This document shows, in pieces, positions 44,549-56,439 of a stretch of DNA of 64,000 bases. Each line of letters begins with the position of its first letter. The stretch's first letter is position 1. The notes under the pieces are model-generated. The model was given only the letters and a program-made list of their open reading frames with translations. It was not told the DNA's origin and did no database searches. Location: assembly GCA_019633425.1 (NCBI GenBank), contig WSUB01000111.1, positions 1 to 64,000 on the forward strand. The letters are read 5' to 3'. Source of the DNA: Tulasnella sp. 424. Its lineage: Eukaryota; Basidiomycota; Agaricomycetes; Cantharellales; Tulasnellaceae. The position numbers and the translations under genes were made by a program.

Positions 44549-45693
44549 ATGTCGACGCTAGCTCGCTCAGTGACGAGGGTGAACCTCGCACCCACCGTCT
44601 CTCAATTTTCCACGGGAGTTCCAAAAGCACCCGTCTTCGTCAACTTTGTCGCAAAAGCTCCTCACGATGCTCACTCCCACCACGGTCCAGCATCCGCTCG
44701 GAGCGACATTGCTCCTTCGTGGGCTACTGAAGTCAAGCTGAGGAACGGATTCAACGGCCTTGTTTCCAAGACTCATGTTACCGGTTCGTTGCCATTCCTC
44801 ACGTCGCATTTTCGGATTGTTTCGGTTGAGACTGACATGCGAAACGGGAATGCGACCCATTAGCTCCTCCAACCGTGCCAGGCTCGTTCCGCCACATCCA
44901 CACCTCCCGAGCTGTCCAAGAGGCTCCTGAAGTTCCAGACTTTGGTGCCTACAAGACGTCGTCCGGGTCCAACAACCGGGCACTCAGCTACTTCCTCGTT
45001 GGCTCGATGGGTGTAGTCTCAGCCTCTCTTGCCAAGTCCACCGTCACTGGTTTCTTGTCGTCCATGGCTGCCTCCGCCGACGTCTTGGCTTTGGCTAAAG
45101 TCGAAGTCGAGATGGCCAACATTCCCGAAGGTGCGTTTGGGCATATTCGCGCGGCATTGGGCCCGGGTCACTTACAATAACTTCCCCGCCTCTCCCCTTG
45201 AACTTCGGTCAAATAGGCAAGAACGTCATCATCAAATGGCGTGGCAAGCCAGTCTTCATTCGCCACCGTACCCCGGAGGAGATTGAGGAGGCCAACAGCG
45301 TTGACGTCAAGTCTCTTCGCGATCCTGAAACCGACAAAGCACGTACCAAGCAGCCCGAGTGGCTCGTCATGCTTGGTGTCTGCACTCACTTGGGTTGCGT
45401 CCCCATCGGTGAGAGCGGTGACTACGGAGGATGGTTCTGCCCCTGCCATGGTAGCCATTACGATATCTGTATGTCTTTAGCCAACGGTCCCATCCGCCTT
45501 CCTCGCGTCGCTCACATACCAATCCTGATTCACAGCTGGCCGTATCCGTGCCGGACCTGCACCCGTAAGTCCCAAGCATCTTGTATGGTGCACTTATTGG
45601 ATCGTATTGACCCTATTGTCGTTTGCATAGACCAACCTGGAGATCCCCGAATACACCATCGACGAGGGTTCTGGCAAGATCGTCGTTGGATAG
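44549..45693 (+). CDS. RIP1: Rieske iron-sulfur subunit of mitochondrial cytochrome bc1 complex (complex III), intact
   Basis: Five exons (44549-44783, 44864-45130, 45217-45468, 45536-45564 and 45631-45693) join in phase to 281 residues, usual for fungal Rieske proteins. The N-terminus is basic and Ser/Ala-rich, as for a mitochondrial presequence. One transmembrane helix lies in [20 protein letters not shown]. The 2Fe-2S boxes CTHLGC and CPCHGSH, with Cys/His ligands and the disulfide Cys, are complete, followed by [10 protein letters not shown] and the C-terminal ..GSGKIVVG. It carries electrons from ubiquinol to cytochrome c1 in the inner membrane. All splice sites are GT-AG. Exon 4 is only 29 nt. 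It is the only functional copy in the window, facing away from the NLR array. Confidence 0.95.
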
Positions 45694-47237
45694 AAGTACC
45701 TCTACCCCTCCTGTCACTAATATATTGTCCCTCCATGTCCTGTCCTGGGCATCACAATATACACCTCCAGTTCTTCGTTGGGAAGGTTCCATGCGTCAGC
45801 TGGAAATTCGTCAAGGTTTTCGGATTCTGCACTTGAGAGCGGTTTCGCTCTGAGTTTGCTGCGCATTATCCATTTGTTCGGCGAAAGTGGTGCTCGTTGT
45901 GAACCCAACGGGCGGCCGAATGGCTACCCGACGTATTTTGGAACCGAAGATGCGGAGAGTCTTCATGCTAGACTGCAATCAATGCAACCGCTAAAGGCTT
46001 CCCCGCCTCAGCAATATCCCAAAAGCCTTCATCAACCTTACGCCTGTGCCGACGCTTCCCGCCTCACCACCACTTCTTCGCTAGTCCAACGGTAGAACAG
46101 AGCGCATTGCTTCTGTTCCACAAGTGCAACCGACACACCCTGCTTGTCGAGCATCCCAACCGCAAATGTACTATTCGTGAGTGATCGATGAATACGTCCA
46201 CTCCGATCCTCAATGCCTGGAGAATGCTGCGCTATCGGTAAGGCGACTGAGAGCGGTGGGCTTGACGTTGTTACTGTCGCTTCCCAAGGTGTCTTACCGC
46301 TGTCTTGCAGGGGACATCAATGAATGTATATATGGTGTGCTTTACAGCATGCGTTTGCTTATAGGTCGACGCAATATCGAATGAGTAGGTTCCAACCGAG
46401 CCCCTCGATCATCTAAACGCTACACCGTAATCAGCTTGACGTCGACTAGCCCGGTAAGCCAGGTAGAGAAATCTCCGAACACTATCATCTCGGAAGGCAG
46501 GCCCCAAGGTCGCTTCGCAGCGCGCCAGGCAATCTTCGCTCGAATCATTCCCAATTCTTGGACGAGAGTTGAATAAAATAGGTCAAGTCAAATTCATAGG
46601 GCGGATAATAATAGAAAAACTTGTCCTAAATAATATTTGCTCCCTTAAGGCGGGTGCACTGGTGGCAGGAGAGGGTCAGTGCCAGAAGCTTTTACCCACG
46701 GTTCAAAGGTTGATCAGACAGAGCAAAGCTTGTCCGCGCCCAGGTGTCCTCCGTTCTCGCCTCTGTATAGACTTCCGTCAAGATGCGAAGGGTACCTGGC
46801 TTGTGTGTACTCGATAATGCAAGTACTAGCTCGCTGTACGGCGGTGGCCTTCTGCTAACGCTCTTGGTAGAGCTCGAACTTCGTGCTTTGTTGAAACTGG
46901 AAGGGCACCGATGACGCCTAATACCTGGAGACCGAATCCATTGGCCTGCCCTTCACTGGTAAGGATTTCTTGTAGGTGCAACTTAAATTTAAAGCACGCT
47001 AACGGTGTCTTCGATGCACCGTTATGATCTCCGTCTCACTAGCTTCCGTTCTTAGGGTCCGCTTGAAATATGACATGACAGGCCCTACAGTACCGCAAGA
47101 ACAACGTTTAAAACCAGAAGAGAAGCTCCACGGCGCGCGCACCGTGGCAGTGGACCGCCTTCCCAGTCCAAATTCACAGTTGCTTCTCGCTCCCCGTCTC
47201 ACAGAAACCGGCTTTCGCTCCCTGCTCCACTTCACCT
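45694..47237. other. Intergenic, no gene recognised
   Basis: No coding frame of convincing length or composition and no clear RNA gene. A tRNA-like stretch near 46073-46150 was considered and rejected. Confidence 0.45.
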
Positions 47238-48253
47238 ATGCGAATAGCACTATTTATACTGGCAATAGTCTCTGGGCTGGTATCTGGGTCGACCGCGACT
47301 TCCAAGCACCGAAAACGATCCTACACGTACCAATGCGCCAACCTGTCCGGAACCGATCTTTACGTGACCTTACCGAGTGGAGAGAAGTACTATGCTGGAA
47401 AGATAGGACACTGTGGCTGCGCCAGTGCGGCGTGGGTGGAGAACGCTGTGTCGAACAGCGTTGACGACGCGATTGACAGTGCCGCTGACAACGCGGGGTT
47501 GGACGAGACCACGCAAGAGGTCGAAAACTTGGTTAGCAGGCAATGGGCTCGCTCGTACTCTATCACTCAGACTGATTTTGACATCCTTCGTAACCTCAGG
47601 TCACTAGCGCATCGGACGTACAGACCTGCGAGTACCCCGACCATGCGACGGACGCCTGCACCTCCGGCAACGTCTGCAATTTTGTTTGTGGTGACGGCTA
47701 TAGCAAGTCAGACGGACAATGCGTATGCAACTCGCCAAAAGTAGAGTGTAATGGCAAATGCCAGTCTCAAGCTTGCAGCACCTCGGGAATGAAGAGGCGC
47801 CAGGCGAAGCCAATCGGAACTTGTCCGGAAGGCTTGACCGCGTGTGGTGTTCGGGGGTCGAGAATCGCCCGCGACTCGTTAGAATGCGTTGATACCCTGT
47901 TTGATGTCGAGAGCTGTAAGTTAACCATTTATCTCACTGTCGGGAATGACAGAGAGCGAGGCTGAACCTGTCGTTTGCCTTTGCTAGGTGGTGGCTGCCG
48001 CGTCCCTATGCCAAGAACGTTCAGAACACCGAGAGATATGGGGCCAGCTCGTGGTCGCGATTGCTCAACGATCGAGGGGTCGAAGAGGATTACTTGTAAC
48101 TACGGCAAGTGCGAAGTCCTCAAGTGTCTGCCGGGTTGGAGAAAGGAGGGGAAGGATGCCTGTGTTAAAATCCGCCAGTCGTCACCGAACAACCGCCTTA
48201 GTGGCTTGTCTTCGCCACAGGCTTTCATCGGGCCATGGTTTCCAGCATTATAG
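47238..48253 (+). CDS. Secreted cysteine-rich protein with CPL1-like domain
   Basis: Three exons (47238-47531, 47600-47915 and 47988-48253) join in phase to 291 residues. The first ~18 residues (MRIALFILAIVSGLVSGS) form a typical signal peptide. A region with a small Cys cluster (HCGCAS) follows, then a Cys-rich EGF-like stretch (TCEYPD..CNFVCGDGYS..QCVCNS..KCQSQAC). The end matches the CPL1-like domain: CPEGLTACG, ECVDTLFDVESCGGC, GRDCSTIEGS and KCLPGWRKEG. By family knowledge such proteins are secreted or wall-associated in basidiomycetes, with poorly known roles; Cryptococcus Cpl1 is the name-giver. A KRRQ site between the two Cys-rich parts could be a Kex2-type cleavage site (inference). 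Confidence 0.8.
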
Positions 48254-48850
48254 ACCTTTCCTTTGCTTTATACGCTTGCTTTTCTCTTTCGTCGATTTTA
48301 ATGGACTTTTAGAGTAACCGCTATGGGATACATTTCCCCTATACTCGATACCAAGGGGACCATTGTTTTCGCTCCAGTACTGTGTACGACGATTTCGCGA
48401 GTTTGAATCAAAATGGGACGATCAAAACGACATTGCCCAGAGGGGGGCGACAGCTGTAGCACGGCCACCCGGATGCGACGCAGCCTATGACGATGAAAGC
48501 TGGTCATCCCGGGGAATATGGATACCTCTTTGTAACCCATGGTACCTACTGAGATAGTGGGAGGTGGATTATCAAGTTAATATCAACATGTTTCGCTCGT
48601 CTACGTGCTTTCTCAACGGACACGCCCGGCCTCCATCCTCTTTTCCGAATCCACGGCGTCCGCCTGGCGCGAAAGAGACACAAAACAATTTACTACCTCT
48701 TATGGACATGTTCACGATATCAATATCGTAAACAACTGACGCTGTGAATACGGAGGCCAGGCCAACGTCTTCCCATACAAGGATCACATTTGTTTCATTG
48801 GCGTTCTACATATGCTCACACATCCGTATGGAGAAGAGTTTCAGAAAACT
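48254..48850. other. Convergent intergenic region
   Basis: It lies between the 3' ends of the CPL1-like gene (plus) and the aldehyde dehydrogenase gene (minus). No gene is supported; it should hold both 3' UTRs. Confidence 0.45.
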
Positions 48851-51145
48851 TTAGGATGTCTTTATCTTCATGTGAACGGACTTGGGCCGCGTGAGCTGGT
48901 CATAGCCTATTTCCCATTCTGTCAACTACCACGGAAATAACAATGAGGTCGGATGCGGTAATGACTTACCAAATTTACTCAAGCTGACACCCCTTCCACT
49001 ATCCTTTGAGCCGGTCCATGCTAGGGCTGGGTCCAGGTAGTCGCATCGGTTCAGAAAGACTGTTCCTACGTCGAGGCCATCGCTTAACTTGAGGAAGGCT
49101 TCTTCCGACTTCGAATCGCTGTCTGCGTTGGTCCAAACCGATGCAGTAAGCCCGTATTTGGAGTCGTTCATGAGGTGCAATGCCTCCTTGTCATCTGAAA
49201 CCTATCGCGTAATAGTAGAGCCAAGATTAGACGACGGTCGACGCCACCACTCTTTTGCAAGCATACATACCTTCATGATGCCGACAATTGGACCAAATGT
49301 CTCTTCCTATAGTTATGCTGAACGTGAAAAACTTTACCAGCCTGACAAACTGAAATCTCCTACGGTCATAACATCCATGTCTATACTGACGTAATCAGAA
49401 AGGACAGTGGCGCATACAAGAAAAAACCCTTACTGTGATCAACGTCCACCAGGACCTGAGGTGCCACGAACGCTGTTCCTCTACGTCGCGTAGGAGTTAG
49501 CATCGGAAATTAACTGCTTCAAAGCCCAATTTGTGTGGAAGGAGATGAAGCTTACTCTTTCGCCGCAGGGAAGAGATCTTCTGGTAATAAGGTCTTGGCC
49601 CCTGCCTTCACTTTCGGCGGCAACCAAACACCGTTTCAGTGAGTGGCATCGTGGGGGAGTCGAAATGGTGGAACTAACCTGCGTCTTGGACCTGTTTCCG
49701 GATCTTATCCGCGCTTCCAACCGTGACGACAGGGCCTAGATTGACGTCCTCTTTCGTAGGGTCACCGAGCTTGTAAGTCTGCGAAGAAAGACCGTTGTTT
49801 ACTTCCAGTGAAACGATGAACATCCTATCTGCCACACCTTGGCGATCTCGACGAACTTCTTGACGAAGTCGTCATACTTTGACTGGTGAACGTAGATGCG
49901 CTGTGATTGAGGAGTGTGAATAAAGATGGATTCAAACGGGATAGAAGGGAAACTCACTTCGATGGCACAGCAACTTTGACCAGAATTGAAGAAGGCACCT
50001 AAAGGGAGGAACGATTGAACACAACGCCAAGGGTAATTGGTTGGGGTAATCGAGACTGACCGTCTACCAGTTCCGCAGCAGTGTAATCCAAATCGGCATC
50101 TTCTCTGACGTACGCAGCATCTTTCCCACCAAGCTAAAACCGTAATTGAGATCAGGAACTGGGCGCACGTTTTGACACGGGTTGGAATACCTCGAGAGCA
50201 ACGCCTTTGAACCCGCTCGACAGCGTAGCCTCCTTGGCGACCAAATGCCCAGTGGCAACACTCCCGGTGAAACTGACGAACTTGATCAATGGATTTTTGA
50301 TAATGGCTTCCGCGAGCTCAGGAGATAGATGAACAACTTGAAGAAGATCCTCTGGGAGCCCAGCAGCGATAAACGCCTTTCGAAGCAGCTCGCCTGTCAA
50401 CTATCATACCACTCAGGTTCGCGGTCATATTCATGCTAATTCTGTTTGGGAGCTTACCGGAGTCTGCGGTGAAGGTTTCAGAATCACCGAATTGCCTGCA
50501 AGGATCGCCGGAAGGACGGAGTTGATGGAAGTAAGGTACGGGTAGCTGTGAATGTGAATAGGGGTTAGCAGTCTGTGGTGACTCGATCAGGTGGCAACGA
50601 AAAAAGAGAATAACTAACTTCCAAGGGGCAATAACAAGAACAACTCCAAGAGGAACCCGTTTTATAAATCGTCGAAAGCCGGGCTTATCCGTATCTTTGA
50701 GCTCCACATCCGCTAGACTCGACCTGGCGATGCTGATCATATACTTTGCCCGCTCAACGGTTCCTCGGACCTCTCCAGGGCTCTGTTTGATGGGCCTGGA
50801 AAGTTTTCTAGGTTAGTCAGAGGGTCTAACAAAAGGGGTGTCCAGGAGGAGCTCGATGACGTACCTGCCCATTTGGGCCGTCAAGGTGGTTGCAACTTCA
50901 TCGCTCAGCTTCTGGAACTCTTCCTTGAGGAATGTACATTTTAATAGGTCTTCCAGCTGCTTTCTACGTTGTCGACCTACCACGAACTTCTCCGCGATCA
51001 CGATTCGGTCATCCAATGACACCTCAGCCCAAAGAGTTTGAGCCGAATGGGCTCGTTCGACGATGACCTCCAACTCTTGCACAGATGGGTAGTTACGAGT
51101 TACGTAGTTGGCCAGAGTATGAGGACTGATGGTAATCTGCGACAT
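48851..51145 (-). CDS. NAD(P)-dependent aldehyde dehydrogenase
   Basis: The coding order is reconstructed over roughly a dozen exons from MSQITISPHTL (51145) to ..HMKIKTS and TAA (48851-48853). Family landmarks appear in order: an AQMGR region, PLGVVLVIAPWNYPY, NSVILKPSPQTP, FTGSVATG, the general-base Glu in ALELGGKD (split by an intron), the catalytic Cys in GQSCCAIE, EETFGPIVG, a late TASVWT segment and SGRGVSLSKFG. It oxidises an aldehyde to the acid with NAD(P)+. The closest class is probably the betaine/succinate-semialdehyde-like group, but the substrate cannot be told. A 17-nt exon (49364-49380) encodes the MDVMT part. All splice sites inspected are GT-AG and no break was found. It is divergent from the F-box array. 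Confidence 0.88.
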
Positions 51146-51232
51146 AGCGATCAAATGGGAACGGGATGTTGGAGACGAGAGGAAGGAATAAGACCCCGTG
51201 GTGGAGGTGCGGAGACCTTGCAGCTGTCACCT

Positions 51233-51240
51233 TATATAAT
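51233..51240 (-). promoter_or_regulatory. Probable TATA box of the ALDH gene
   Basis: On the minus strand it reads TTATATAAGG, about 88 bp before the ALDH start codon, a usual distance for a TATA element with a short 5' UTR. Confidence 0.5.
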
Positions 51241-51848
51241 CATCCCCTTTGCTATTCTCCCGAATCACCTGTATTGCTTGAAGACGGGAGCGAAAAGAAA
51301 CTCGGCGTCATAGACGAGCTAATTAGAAATTTTAATCGAGCCATAGAGTCGCGGGAATTCGCCTGCTTCTAGCCCGCATCCCAACGGTGACAGGTTCGCC
51401 TCATTGCAGTAGTGGTTTCATCGAGCCCCCTTATGCTCTCCCGCCAACGCGACGACCTCAGACCTCAGGGCGTGCGCTTTCAATTGTCCAATCGCTCTTG
51501 TCGATTGCTAGGAATCACGGAATTGGGGTTCGCTATCCGGGTGAGAGGCTACACGATGCTAACGAGCAGACCACAACACTACCGAAGGCTGTCTTTGCGA
51601 GTGGCTAGTCTCATTCCAATACCTCTGCTTTTCCGAAGCAGTTCTGTTGGCTGAGCATCATAAAATGGTTCAAACTCCAAGGAGCCGTCCACAATTATGT
51701 AATTCGACTAGTTTGGTGGAGCGGATGGCGATTCACGTTAAATGCCCATGAGATGGGTGTCGGAAACGATAACATCAGACCTACGGGCCCTGAGGTTATT
51801 TGGTGTGTGCTCATGAGGATAAGTAATCAGAATCAGCGGATGAGGATC

Positions 51849-51866
51849 ACCGCTGCCTGGGAAACA
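51849..51866 (+). promoter_or_regulatory. F-box family leader motif
   Basis: ACCGCTGCCTGGGAAAC lies 72 bp before the start codon. Close variants occur upstream of all other F-box genes: about 54017, 56388, 58721, 61394 and 63617. In the others the last bases before the ATG are also conserved (GACCACCTTCG). It may be part of a shared 5' UTR or promoter. Confidence 0.5.
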
Positions 51867-51920
51867 TCTGCCAAACAAACAGTGAATCCCAATCCTAACT
51901 ACATTCACCCCGGCACACAT

Positions 51921-53650
51921 ATGGATCAAATCATTCCGCTTGCTCATGAGTTTCAAGTCTCTGACGTAAACCAGTAAGCTAGATACTTTACTTGCGGCTA
52001 ACGCACGGGGCTTACAACACCATCCTCCGCAGGATTGTTGAGGACGGGGGAGCAGATGCTGCTCATGAACTCGGATCCCAGATTGGATTACAGCACTCGC
52101 TACAGGGGGCCAACACAGCGAGCGAGACACTCCTACGTTTCAAACCAAATGAAGCCCTTCCCATCCACTCCTTACCAACAGAAATCTTTCTTCAAGTCAT
52201 CCACCACCACACGCTTCCCTACCTCAGGAACAACTATTACCGACGCATCATTACCCTTTCAATGGTTTGTTCGCGCTGGTACAACGTTATCCGAGACTCC
52301 CCACCGTTGTGGTCTCGAATATACGCTTCAGATTCACTCGAGGTGGTTGGCATGGCACTGCAGAGATCGTCGAGCCATTACTTAGACATTGTCCTCGAGT
52401 CATTCGAGCTTGGGTCACAGGCTCGGGACGACATACGGACATTCTTCGCCACACTACGTCCGCATAACGATCGATGGAGAAACGTGGAAGCCTCGGCCCG
52501 GTTCCCATGGATGCATGTTGTCACCGATGCATTCAAAGGGTCAGCTCCTAATCTGGAGAGGCTGTCTGTGACCGACCAAGATACTGTGTCCAGCAGTGTG
52601 GAGGTCGATTTGTTTGGCGGAGCGGTACCTCAATTAAAACACTTGACTCTCAACGGGGTCTCGGTTCGCTGGTCTAGTGAAGTCGTTCGTGGCTTGAAGG
52701 TCATTGATCTCTCCTGGATCTGTTTCCCTTCGGCAAACACCATCCTCGACATCCTCTCCCACTCTCTGCAGCTTCAACGAGCGGTCATTCGAAGATGTAC
52801 CACCGGGACTGTAGCCATGGACTCTTCGCCTTCCGTCCAGCTCCCGAACCTTTCATTCCTCCAACTTGACCTTGGTCGTCTTGAAAAGGTTGACTGGGCC
52901 CTCGATCGCATCGAAGTCCCCAAACCGTGCTCTTTTGCCACCTCTTTCCGGGCTGGTGAAGATATAGAGGACTTCCTGAGTCACAAAGTGCTAAAGTGGA
53001 TATCAAAGTGGAAACCTCCGGCACAACTCCCGCTTGATGGATTCTTGCTAGACATCGATCATGCCGAAATGATAGTAGAAATGTCAATGCCGGATCATCC
53101 AGAGCCACTCTCCTTCGCCATCGAGGCCTCTGGGCCTGGCTGGGCCGATCAGTTTCAACTGACGTTACGTCGTCTCATCTCCGAGTTTGTTTCGTGGACC
53201 AAGACGTGCACAACGTTTCGTCTCAAGCTTGGTTATGCACCTCCACAGTCCAAAGATTGCTCCACAGCTCAGTTTATCATCCAAGAACTCACCAGGTTAC
53301 CTCCGGTCACATCCTTGGAGATTTCCACTATCGGCGAGGACTCTCTTCTGGATACCCTCATTCGCGAAGGAAATGCTTCAGTATTCCAGAGTGTTCGCAC
53401 TCTATCATTTTCAATGATGGGTGCTATCGACTCCACCAGGACGTTAGAGTGGATATCGAGCACAGTACGGACCATTAATGACTCCGCTGCGATGTCTTCG
53501 AATGAACTAAATCACAGGCAACTGCAAAGAATAGAAGTATGGGTCCCGTTTGATGTAGATCTTAGTGAAACTGGAGTGGTGAAAGCGACCGTGAAGGATT
53601 TGGAGGCGATCGTAGGTTACGGCAAGGTTTTTATTGTGGATGATATTTAG
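51921..53650 (+). CDS. F-box protein 1
   Basis: Two exons, 51921-51973 and 52033-53650, give about 556 residues. The short first exon (MDQIIPLAHEF..) sets the start; all family members have such an exon. The F-box begins at PNEALPIHSLPTEIFLQVI and runs to VCSRWYNVIRDSPPLWSRI. The remaining ~430 residues contain repeated L-rich stretches (LKHLTLNGVSVRW, LSFLQLDLG, VTSLEIS) resembling an irregular leucine-rich repeat. F-box proteins recruit targets to SCF ubiquitin ligases through Skp1; the target is unknown. This is the most diverged member and lacks the downstream block seen after the others. Confidence 0.85.
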
Positions 53651-54081
53651 TGCAATGTGTTATGGTTCGACGAAGGGCACGATATCCTACTCGACCTCCC
53701 GTCCTGTATATGGTTTGGAGATGGACGGATTTACAATAGGGATTCGATTCGTTGTAAATTCCATAATTCTAAGCAAAATTCATTCGTCGTATTCCTAATC
53801 AAACAGGCATTCTTCACTATGGGGAGCCGTTATCCTTGCCGGTCCCTTGAGTGACAACCTCAGCCGGGCTCACTGCTACCATCACATCCCTGAAGAAAGC
53901 TCCCGGAAAAACTGGCCTACAATATAATACTTCAGGGAGTGCTCTCTAAGAGTACGTGCGGCATCTGGTGGTTGCTAAAGTAGCTCCTGAAGGATGTCCG
54001 TGGATAGGTAGAAGTTGCCGCTGCCTGGGAATCCTCTGTCAAGCTGGCCGCCGGGCTCTGATCCTAGTTTCGACCACCTTC
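53651..54081. other. Spacer between F-box genes 1 and 2
   Basis: No gene is supported. It ends in the conserved leader (GCCGCTGCCTGGGAATC near 54017 and CGACCACCTTC before the ATG). Confidence 0.45.
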
Positions 54082-55833
54082 ATGACCACACATGACCGAA
54101 TCGACACCCCCGGGCAGGATCCCCAGGCTCGTGCCTCTGGGCCGTGAGTGGTTTGTTGCTCATGTACTGATTTCAGCCGGCTCATTATCGCAATCATTCG
54201 CAGGACGGTTGAAAGCGGGGGAGGGGACAACAGTCAAGACCTCAGAAATCAGATTGGTGCTCAACTCCAGCCCCTGGAAGCCGACAAATCGAGGGAGCCA
54301 GACCGTCGTTTCAAGCAAAATGAAGCTCTTCCCATCCACTCCCTACCAACCGAGATTTTCCTCCAAGTCATTCACTACCACATGCGACCTTACTTCAAGG
54401 ACTTTGGGTCGGACTATTATCGGCATCTCATCCGCCTCACGGGAGTCTGTTCGCGCTGGTGCTACATTATTCGAGATTCACCATCGCTGTGGAATCGAAT
54501 ACACTGGTCAGATACTTCTGAGGTTGTTGGAACTGCGTTGCAGAGGTCATCGAGCCATCCCCTGGACGTTGTGTTGGACACGAGCGCGAACATGCTGCGA
54601 GGGCAAAATTACATGTCCTCTCTCATGACCACGCTAAATCCGCATAGGCATCGGTGGCGAAGCATGGATATCTCGGTCCCAGGTCCATGGATGGGAGAAG
54701 TCATTGCCGGCTTGAGAGAGCCAACTGGCAGTCTAGAGAAGCTATCGTTGACGGACGAATATAATACGTCCAGCACTGGGGAGAATGATTTATTTGGGGG
54801 AACAGCGCCTCGGTTAACCGAACTCACTCTGAACGGCGTATCGATTCGCTGGGATAGTGAGGTCCTGTACGACTTGACCGTCCTTGACCTCTCCTGGATC
54901 CGTTTCCCGTCCACCCGCACGATTCTCAACATTCTACTTCATTCCCCACAACTCCGGACCGCGGTCATCTATCGATGCACGACCGACTCAATGCACGAGC
55001 CTTCATCTTCTTCCATCCAGCTTCCGCATTTGGCGTCCCTCCAACTTGACCTGGGTGCTCTGGGTGCAATCGAGGAGGTGCTTGAGCATATAGCAGCACC
55101 AGGACGTTGCTCCCTCGCCACATCTCTGCAGGTGAATGAAAAGATCGAGGAATTCCTGCAGCGAAGATTGCTCAAGTGGATGTTAAAGTGGAAATTTCTG
55201 GCGCTCGATCCCCATGAAGGGTTGTTGCTAGAGATTAATGGAGGTGATTTGCGAGTGGAACTCTCTACCGCAAATCGTTCGGAGCCCCTCGCCCTCGCCA
55301 TTGAAAGTCCCGGAGCTTCCTGGATCGCCCAATTTCGCGTGGCATTGCCACAACTCGTCGACACACTCGCATCTTGGACCAAGGATGTTACGACACTTCG
55401 TCTCAGGCTCGGATATCCACCTTCGGGCTGTCACGACTTTACGTTCAAGCAGTCTGTCATCGAGCAAGTCTCGCGGTTACCGCCAGTCACATCCTTGGAA
55501 GTCTCGGGCGTTGGAATCGAATCCTTCCTCCATGATCTCATACTTGGAGACGTTTCTTCGCTCTTTCGGAACGTTTGCACGCTATCTTTCTTAAATATAG
55601 GTGCTTATGGGCTTGGTGATGAGTTGAGTTGGATGTGTGAGACGGTCCAACTCGTCAAAGACGCAGCGAAGAATCGTTCAGATGAATCAAACTACAGAGG
55701 GCAAGGTCTAAAACTAGAATTACATGTCCTAGACGGCGTCACTTCCAAGCACGCTGAACTGGTGCAGGCAGCCGTGGATGTTATGGAGGGGCTTGTGGGT
55801 CCCGGCAATCTCGTGGTTGTGGAGGATGGTTAG
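54082..55833 (+). CDS. F-box protein 2
   Basis: Exons 54082-54143 and 54204-55833 join in phase to 563 residues. I chose the ATG at 54082 rather than the one at 54092 because it keeps the first-exon frame shared with the other copies (..DPQARASGP). The F-box is near residues 58-115 (ALPIHSLPTEIFLQVIHYHMRPYF .. VCSRWCYIIRDSPSLWNRI). The C-terminal part has the same leucine-rich pattern, ending ..NLVVVEDG. It is highly similar to copies 3-6, which indicates recent tandem duplication. Confidence 0.88.
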
Positions 55834-55929
55834 AGGGCGGTTTCTAATCCCGACTATCTTGAAATCTAAAATGTACTTTTGTAGTAGGAATCCTATTAAT
55901 ACTCGCTTAGCATATTTACAGCACTGAGG

Positions 55930-56130
55930 ACTATTTTACCGTGTCATTAGCTCAGCTATGACCGTCGGTAAGAGGCTTTCGACGATGTAGGGCCGAGAGA
56001 ATGGCTCCGACGCGATATATACCTTGCAGGTTTGTCTATAGTAGGTCTCGGTTGAAAAAATAAGACAGGAGATGGTGCGTCTTGGTGCCCGAGTGAGGGC
56101 TTCTAGAAATTCAGGCTGATGCACTTAAGT
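55930..56130 (-). repeat. Conserved block downstream of F-box genes, copy after gene 2
   Basis: It is related to 58315-58500 and 60660-60850. Read on the minus strand it gives an open 62-codon frame containing SRPYIVESL, while the other copies give related but shortened or shifted frames. It may be a piece of a neighbouring minus-strand gene carried along in the tandem duplications, or part of the F-box 3' UTR. Confidence 0.45.
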
Positions 56131-56439
56131 ACCATGTAGGCATCTCAATCTGCGGTCAGGGAGTCGTGCACTCCGAGACGGGCGCCAATGCCGGGTCCAT
56201 CCGATCCGAGTTTCTCTCCCTTGGATATGGACAACACCGTCCCCAGCATTTGGCGCGCAATCTCGTCATAAAGAAGGAACGAGACTCGAGAGAGACAACA
56301 AAAAAGAGGTTTCCTCATCGACAGTCAACGCATTCGGATCATGGCACCTCTGGATGATGTCTCCGTGTGGCGCACGCTGAATTAAATCACCGCTTCCTGG
56401 GAATCGTCCTGGATCCCAATTCCGACCACCTTCGCGGAC
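56131..56439. promoter_or_regulatory. Upstream region of F-box gene 3
   Basis: It contains the family words TCTGGATGATGTCTCC (56349) and ACCGCTTCCTGGGAATCG (56389), then CGACCACCTTCG just before the start codon. No gene is supported. Confidence 0.45.

Larger units (their letters stand above)
51146..51920. promoter_or_regulatory. Shared divergent promoter region (ALDH / F-box 1)
   Basis: No gene is supported in these 775 bp. They separate the ALDH start (minus) from the first F-box gene (plus) and must hold both promoters. The F-box leader motif lies at 51849. Confidence 0.5.

Noticed and set aside
46073..46150. tRNA-like stretch with a good A-box (TAGTCCAACGG) and an AACAGA..TCTGTT stem.
   Set aside because: No convincing B-box or T-arm, the anticodon stem-loop geometry is wrong and the acceptor stem does not pair.
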